A stretch of DNA of 64,000 bases, from positions 1,984,001 to 2,048,000 of the forward strand of contig NZ_CP046535.1 in the NCBI RefSeq assembly GCF_009739515.1, in the 5' to 3' direction. This document shows, piece after piece, positions 61,498 through 64,000 of this stretch (positions are counted from its first letter, which is position 1; each line of letters starts with the position of its first letter). Below the pieces are notes generated by a model. It saw only the letters and a list, made by a program, of their open reading frames with translations, ran no database searches and was not told the origin of the DNA. The translations under genes were made by a program, and so were the position numbers. Origin of the DNA: Sphingomonas profundi (GTDB taxonomy: Bacteria; Pseudomonadota; Alphaproteobacteria; Sphingomonadales; Sphingomonadaceae).

Positions 61498-61955
61498 AGC
61501 CGCGCCGCCTGGACGTGCATCCAGTCATAGTCCCGTGCCCGGCCGAGGCTGATCCAGCCCTCCGCCTCCCACGCGTCGAGGAAGGCCCTGCACTCCGGCC
61601 GGGCGAACGAGGCCGTGCGATGATCGGCGCGCAGCGGGTTGCGGCCGGCGTTCCAGTCGATTGCGCAGGCATAGGCGTGCATCGACTTCGTCGTGCCGCC
61701 GCGCTTGTCGCGATCGTTGAAGCAGCCGGCGAACGCGTCGAAGCCGAGCCGGTGAATGTCGGCCGGGCTGTACGCGGCGGCGATCCGCTCCATGGCGCGC
61801 AGCGCGCTGTCGGCGCACTTGCCGTGGATCAGGATCGAGGAGACCTTCTGGTCGCCGAACCAGAGCTGATACGGCGGCCTGATCCGCACGTGCCCGGAGC
61901 CGGGCGAGCCGTAGAAGGCAAGCGCGTCCTTCTCGCGCGGGAATACCGTCGACAT
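61494..61955 (-). CDS. Phage endolysin, peptidase M15 family
   Basis: A 153-residue peptidoglycan peptidase candidate. The zinc ligands of M15 enzymes are present: His93 and Asp100 in MHAYACAID, and His147 in DWMHVQA. WEAEGWISLGRARDYDWMH is the usual C-terminal pattern of phage M15 endolysins. It has no signal peptide, so it depends on a holin for export. The ATG at 61955 is followed immediately by the conserved part. It leads the endolysin-Rz-Rz1 module. Confidence 0.87.
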   Translation of the reverse strand: MSTVFPREKDALAFYGSPGSGHVRIRPPYQLWFGDQKVSSILIHGKCADSALRAMERIAAAYSPADIHRLGFDAFAGCFNDRDKRGGTTKSMHAYACAIDWNAGRNPLRADHRTASFARPECRAFLDAWEAEGWISLGRARDYDWMHVQAARL

Positions 61956-62064
61956 GGTGTTTCCTTTCGGGACGTGTCTTTTGCGCGGTGGCTGGATCGA
62001 CCGGGTGCTCGATCTGTTGAGACCCGTCGGCGGAGACTCGCCGCGCGTTGTAAGGAGTTGATCG

Positions 62065-62160
62065 ATGGCGAAACTGGATCCGACCCGAGCGGCCGAACTG
62101 GAGTTCGCCTTCCTGCTCGCGATCGTTGCCGCCGCCGCCGGCCTCTATTGGTTCAGCTGA
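62065..62160 (+). CDS. 31-residue small membrane protein
   Basis: A short frame with TAAGGAG eight bases before its ATG. After MAKLDPTRAAELE the protein is one hydrophobic segment (FAFLLAIVAAAAGLYWFS). The good ribosome site and the clean single-span design support a real gene. It lies on the opposite strand to the lysis cassette, in the gap before the endolysin gene. The function is unknown. Confidence 0.5.
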   Translation: MAKLDPTRAAELEFAFLLAIVAAAAGLYWFS

Positions 62161-62206
62161 GCTCTCAGATGTCGCACAGCTTTAGGTGCATCGGCGCTGG
62201 CCGACG

Positions 62207-62326
62207 TCACTCCCGCGCGCCGTGATGCTTGCGCAATCCAACCGCGGCGATGCCATCGATTAGCTCCACCAGGCCGAGCATGCCGGCGTCGAAAGAGTTG
62301 ATCGGCACGTCAGACGCATGACACAT
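62207..62326 (-). CDS. 39-residue hypothetical protein in the lysis region
   Basis: A small frame starting MCHASDVPINSFDAGMLGLV, four bases after the stop of the previous small gene and in the same direction. The tight spacing supports it; the ribosome site is weak. No family is recognised. Confidence 0.35.
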   Translation of the reverse strand: MCHASDVPINSFDAGMLGLVELIDGIAAVGLRKHHGARE

Positions 62327-62330
62327 CCGC

Positions 62331-62513
62331 TTAGTGCGCCACGTCGACCTTCTCGAGCAGCGCCGCCAATTCGCCCGGCACGGGTTCGCCAAGGCTGACG
62401 TTAAAGGCCTCATGGAGAACGACCGATATCGCTTCGACCCGGCAGTGACACGCGCGCGTAAGTGCGTGCGCGGCGGCGGTCAGTTCGTCGACTGCCTGGC
62501 TGAGGGCGCACAT
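62331..62513 (-). CDS. 60-residue hypothetical protein in the lysis region
   Basis: Starts MCALSQAVDELTAAAHALTR, with AGGAG nine bases upstream (inside the end of the holin candidate). It is a short, mostly helical protein of unknown function. The spacing to the genes on both sides fits a phage transcription unit. Confidence 0.55.
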   Translation of the reverse strand: MCALSQAVDELTAAAHALTRACHCRVEAISVVLHEAFNVSLGEPVPGELAALLEKVDVAH

Positions 62514-62518
62514 CAGTC

Positions 62519-62737
62519 TTAGCTCCTGGGCAGGGTCTGGACGGTGGTGGTCAACGCCGCAAGGCTCGCGGCCAGAGTCTTGTCGGCGTCGATGCGTCTA
62601 TCGGCCTGAGCCTCGCGACGGTCTTCCTCGGCCTTCCGCTCTGCGCTGAGCCGCATCCGGTCCCAGATCAGGAAGCCGATGAACAGGCCCGGCGCGCCGA
62701 ACAGCTGGCCGAGCTGGATGATGCTCGCTTCGGTCAT
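62519..62737 (-). CDS. Holin-like single-span membrane protein
   Basis: A 72-residue protein with one hydrophobic segment (IIQLGQLFGAPGLFIGFLIW) followed by a charged helix (RLSAERKAEEDRREAQADRR) that may be a coiled coil. This topology fits small phage holins or antiholins, and the position at the head of a lysis module agrees. No sequence motif is diagnostic, so the call rests on size, topology and context. Confidence 0.55.
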   Translation of the reverse strand: MTEASIIQLGQLFGAPGLFIGFLIWDRMRLSAERKAEEDRREAQADRRIDADKTLAASLAALTTTVQTLPRS

Positions 62738-62854
62738 CTGCACTGCCTTCCGTTTACAATGTCGTGCTAGGGATTGCGTTGGGTTGGCGAGTCCATCCTG
62801 CGCCCTCGCACTTGGCGTCGCAGGATGATCGTCTCGCATTTCAAGGGGTTGAGT

Positions 62855-63103
62855 ATGAGGGAAAAGTACGCCGCGCAGTCTGACGAGAGCGCGCGCGATT
62901 TGCCGCTCGCTTCGGCCCCTCGCCGCAGCATGGGCACGCTGATCCTAGAACAAGTCGTAGATGTCTGGCGGTGCTTTTGCCGTTTGGGGGATATCGCTTC
63001 TGGGGCGACCGGCCGTTGTGAGGATTGCGATGCCAGCGGTGCCGAACTTATCCCCAAGGTCGGCCTCTTTTGTGAGAAATGCCGCAGGGGCTTAGAACTC
63101 TGA
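62855..63103 (+). CDS. Small Cys-rich protein coupled to the flippase gene
   Basis: An 82-residue protein. The C-terminal half has clustered cysteines (WRCFC, CEDCD, LFCEKC), suggesting a zinc-ribbon. AAGGGG six bases before the ATG supports the start, and its TGA shares a base with the ATG of the flippase gene, so they are co-translated. No family is recognised. Whether it belongs to the integrated element or to the polysaccharide locus is not clear. Confidence 0.6.
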   Translation: MREKYAAQSDESARDLPLASAPRRSMGTLILEQVVDVWRCFCRLGDIASGATGRCEDCDASGAELIPKVGLFCEKCRRGLEL

Positions 63104-64000
63104 TGCGTCAGTCTAGGATCGACGGGGATAGTCGCCCAGTTCAGCATAAGGGCTTATCGTTGAAGCGCGATGCGGCGTGGACCGCTATCGACACCATCGT
63201 CTCCGCGGGGCTCGCCTTCCTGTTCCGGCTGGTAATGGCGCGCTTCCTGGTGCCGGCCGAGTTCGGTATCTTCGCAATGGCGCTCACCACGTTTGCGGTA
63301 GTGCAGGTCATCAACGAGTTCGGCATGGCCGCCACCGTGATCCAGCGCGCGGAGGACAAGTTCACCGACGAGGTGGTCGATACCGCCTTCGCCGCCTCCA
63401 CCTTCGTCTCGCTCGGCCTTTTCGTTATCAATCTGGCGGTGATCGCGCCGATCTCCGCCTGGGTATATGGCAGCGAGCGGGTGGGTATCGTCACCGCGGT
63501 GATCGGCATCTCCTTCCTGTTCACGCCCACGGTCAGCATCGCGCGCGCGCTGCTGTTCCGCCGGCGGGACTATCGCGCGGTCACGATCGCCCGCATCGTC
63601 TCCACGCTCGCCAGCATCGCGGTAGCGGGGGTGGTGCTGTTCGTGCTTCGCAATGTTTGGGCGCTGGTGGTGCAGGTGGTAGCGAGCCAAATATTCCTAG
63701 CCATCGCCATGCACTATGTCGGCAACTGGCGCCCCCGCTTCCGCTTCTCCCGCGGCGCCTTCCGCGAGATGATCGGCTATAGTGGTCTGGTGTTCGCGAA
63801 TGATGCGTTTGCCGCGGTCTCGAAGAACTTTGATGTGATTGTGCTCGGTCGAATGTTGAGCCAGACCGAAGTCGGTCTCTACAGCCTCGCCTTTTACATC
63901 ACCGATATCGTAAGGCTCAACCTTGCATCCATCCTAAACCGCGTCATGTTTACGCAATATGCCTCCGTGCAGTCAGATTTGAAAATGGTCCGCTCTTACA
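63103..64000 (+). CDS. Polysaccharide flippase (Wzx/oligosaccharide flippase family), cut by window edge
   Basis: The first 299 codons of a multi-span inner-membrane protein that moves lipid-linked oligosaccharide across the membrane. AWTAIDTIVSAGLAFLFRLV, ARFLVPAEFGIFAMALTTF and NDAFAAVSKNFDVIVLGRML are hallmarks of the MATE-like Wzx fold. The frame is open to base 64000; the full protein is usually about 480 aa. It marks the start of an exopolysaccharide or surface polysaccharide locus to the right. Confidence 0.9.
   Translation, partial: MRQSRIDGDSRPVQHKGLSLKRDAAWTAIDTIVSAGLAFLFRLVMARFLVPAEFGIFAMALTTFAVVQVINEFGMAATVIQRAEDKFTDEVVDTAFAASTFVSLGLFVINLAVIAPISAWVYGSERVGIVTAVIGISFLFTPTVSIARALLFRRRDYRAVTIARIVSTLASIAVAGVVLFVLRNVWALVVQVVASQIFLAIAMHYVGNWRPRFRFSRGAFREMIGYSGLVFANDAFAAVSKNFDVIVLGRMLSQTEVGLYSLAFYITDIVRLNLASILNRVMFTQYASVQSDLKMVRSY

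Overview
The window is high-GC DNA whose gene content is typical of an alphaproteobacterium of the Sphingomonadaceae type (Sphingomonas/Novosphingobium/Rhizorhabdus-like): three large TonB-dependent receptors, many flavin monooxygenases and CoA-pathway enzymes, and tightly overlapping catabolic operons. This placement is inferred from gene content only; there is no rRNA or other phylogenetic marker.

Region 1 (1-15.1 kb) is a catabolic region. Mostly on the minus strand it carries an acyl-CoA dehydrogenase (cut by the window edge), an MmgE/PrpD protein, an isochorismatase-like protein, an N-acyl-D-amino-acid deacylase-like amidohydrolase, an aldehyde dehydrogenase with a GMC oxidoreductase, a TonB receptor, and an SDR with an FAD-dependent dehydrogenase. 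A crotonase-fold protein and a phytanoyl-CoA dioxygenase-like protein are on the plus strand.

Region 2 (15.3-35.1 kb) looks like an organosulfur acquisition and desulfurisation locus under sigma-54 control. A TonB receptor (15.7-18.0 kb) converges on a seven-gene minus-strand operon: substrate-binding protein, two permeases, ATPase, nitroreductase, a luciferase-like monooxygenase broken by an in-frame TAG, and an SsuD-like monooxygenase. Divergent from this operon are a DszB-like protein and an NtrC-type activator with no receiver domain. A second operon follows: DszB-like, class II aldolase-like, DszA/NtaA-like monooxygenase, a third DszB-like protein, and a heterodimeric ABC exporter. I see four -24/-12 promoter matches, one before each transcription unit. 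Three DszB-like paralogues keep the CPVP cysteine of the sulfinate desulfinase, and two keep all four known active-site residues. This is the best candidate for an undescribed system in the window.

Region 3 (35.2-52.7 kb) is a second catabolic island between two inverted, truncated IS3-family transposase remnants. It holds a TonB receptor, GST, TetR regulator, LLM oxidoreductase, cyclase-family hydrolase, SDR, a small ABM protein, a BKACE-type enzyme, a SnoaL/NTF2-like protein, CoA ligase, acyl-CoA dehydrogenase, 3-hydroxyacyl-CoA dehydrogenase, enoyl-CoA hydratase, a long Baeyer-Villiger-type monooxygenase and an HSL-type esterase. Four 18-bp palindromes of the form GTCAAC-N6-GTTGAC lie before its transcription units and are probably the operators of the TetR protein.

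Region 4 (52.7-56.2 kb) is insertion-sequence debris: an IS21-family element whose istA and istB carry four single-base deletions, an IS66 tnpC tail, and a pRiA4b ORF-3-like gene.

Region 5 (56.2-62.8 kb) is an integrated, phage-like element: a 45-base 3' fragment of tRNA-Thr(CGT) as attachment site, a winged-helix protein, a P4-type integrase, a zinc-ribbon protein, an adenine methylase, an AbiV-like defence gene, and a lysis cassette (holin candidate, M15 endolysin, overlapping Rz/Rz1). No capsid or tail genes are visible. The window ends with a small Cys-rich protein translationally coupled to a polysaccharide flippase that runs off the edge.

All calls come from reading the sequence; no database search was run.
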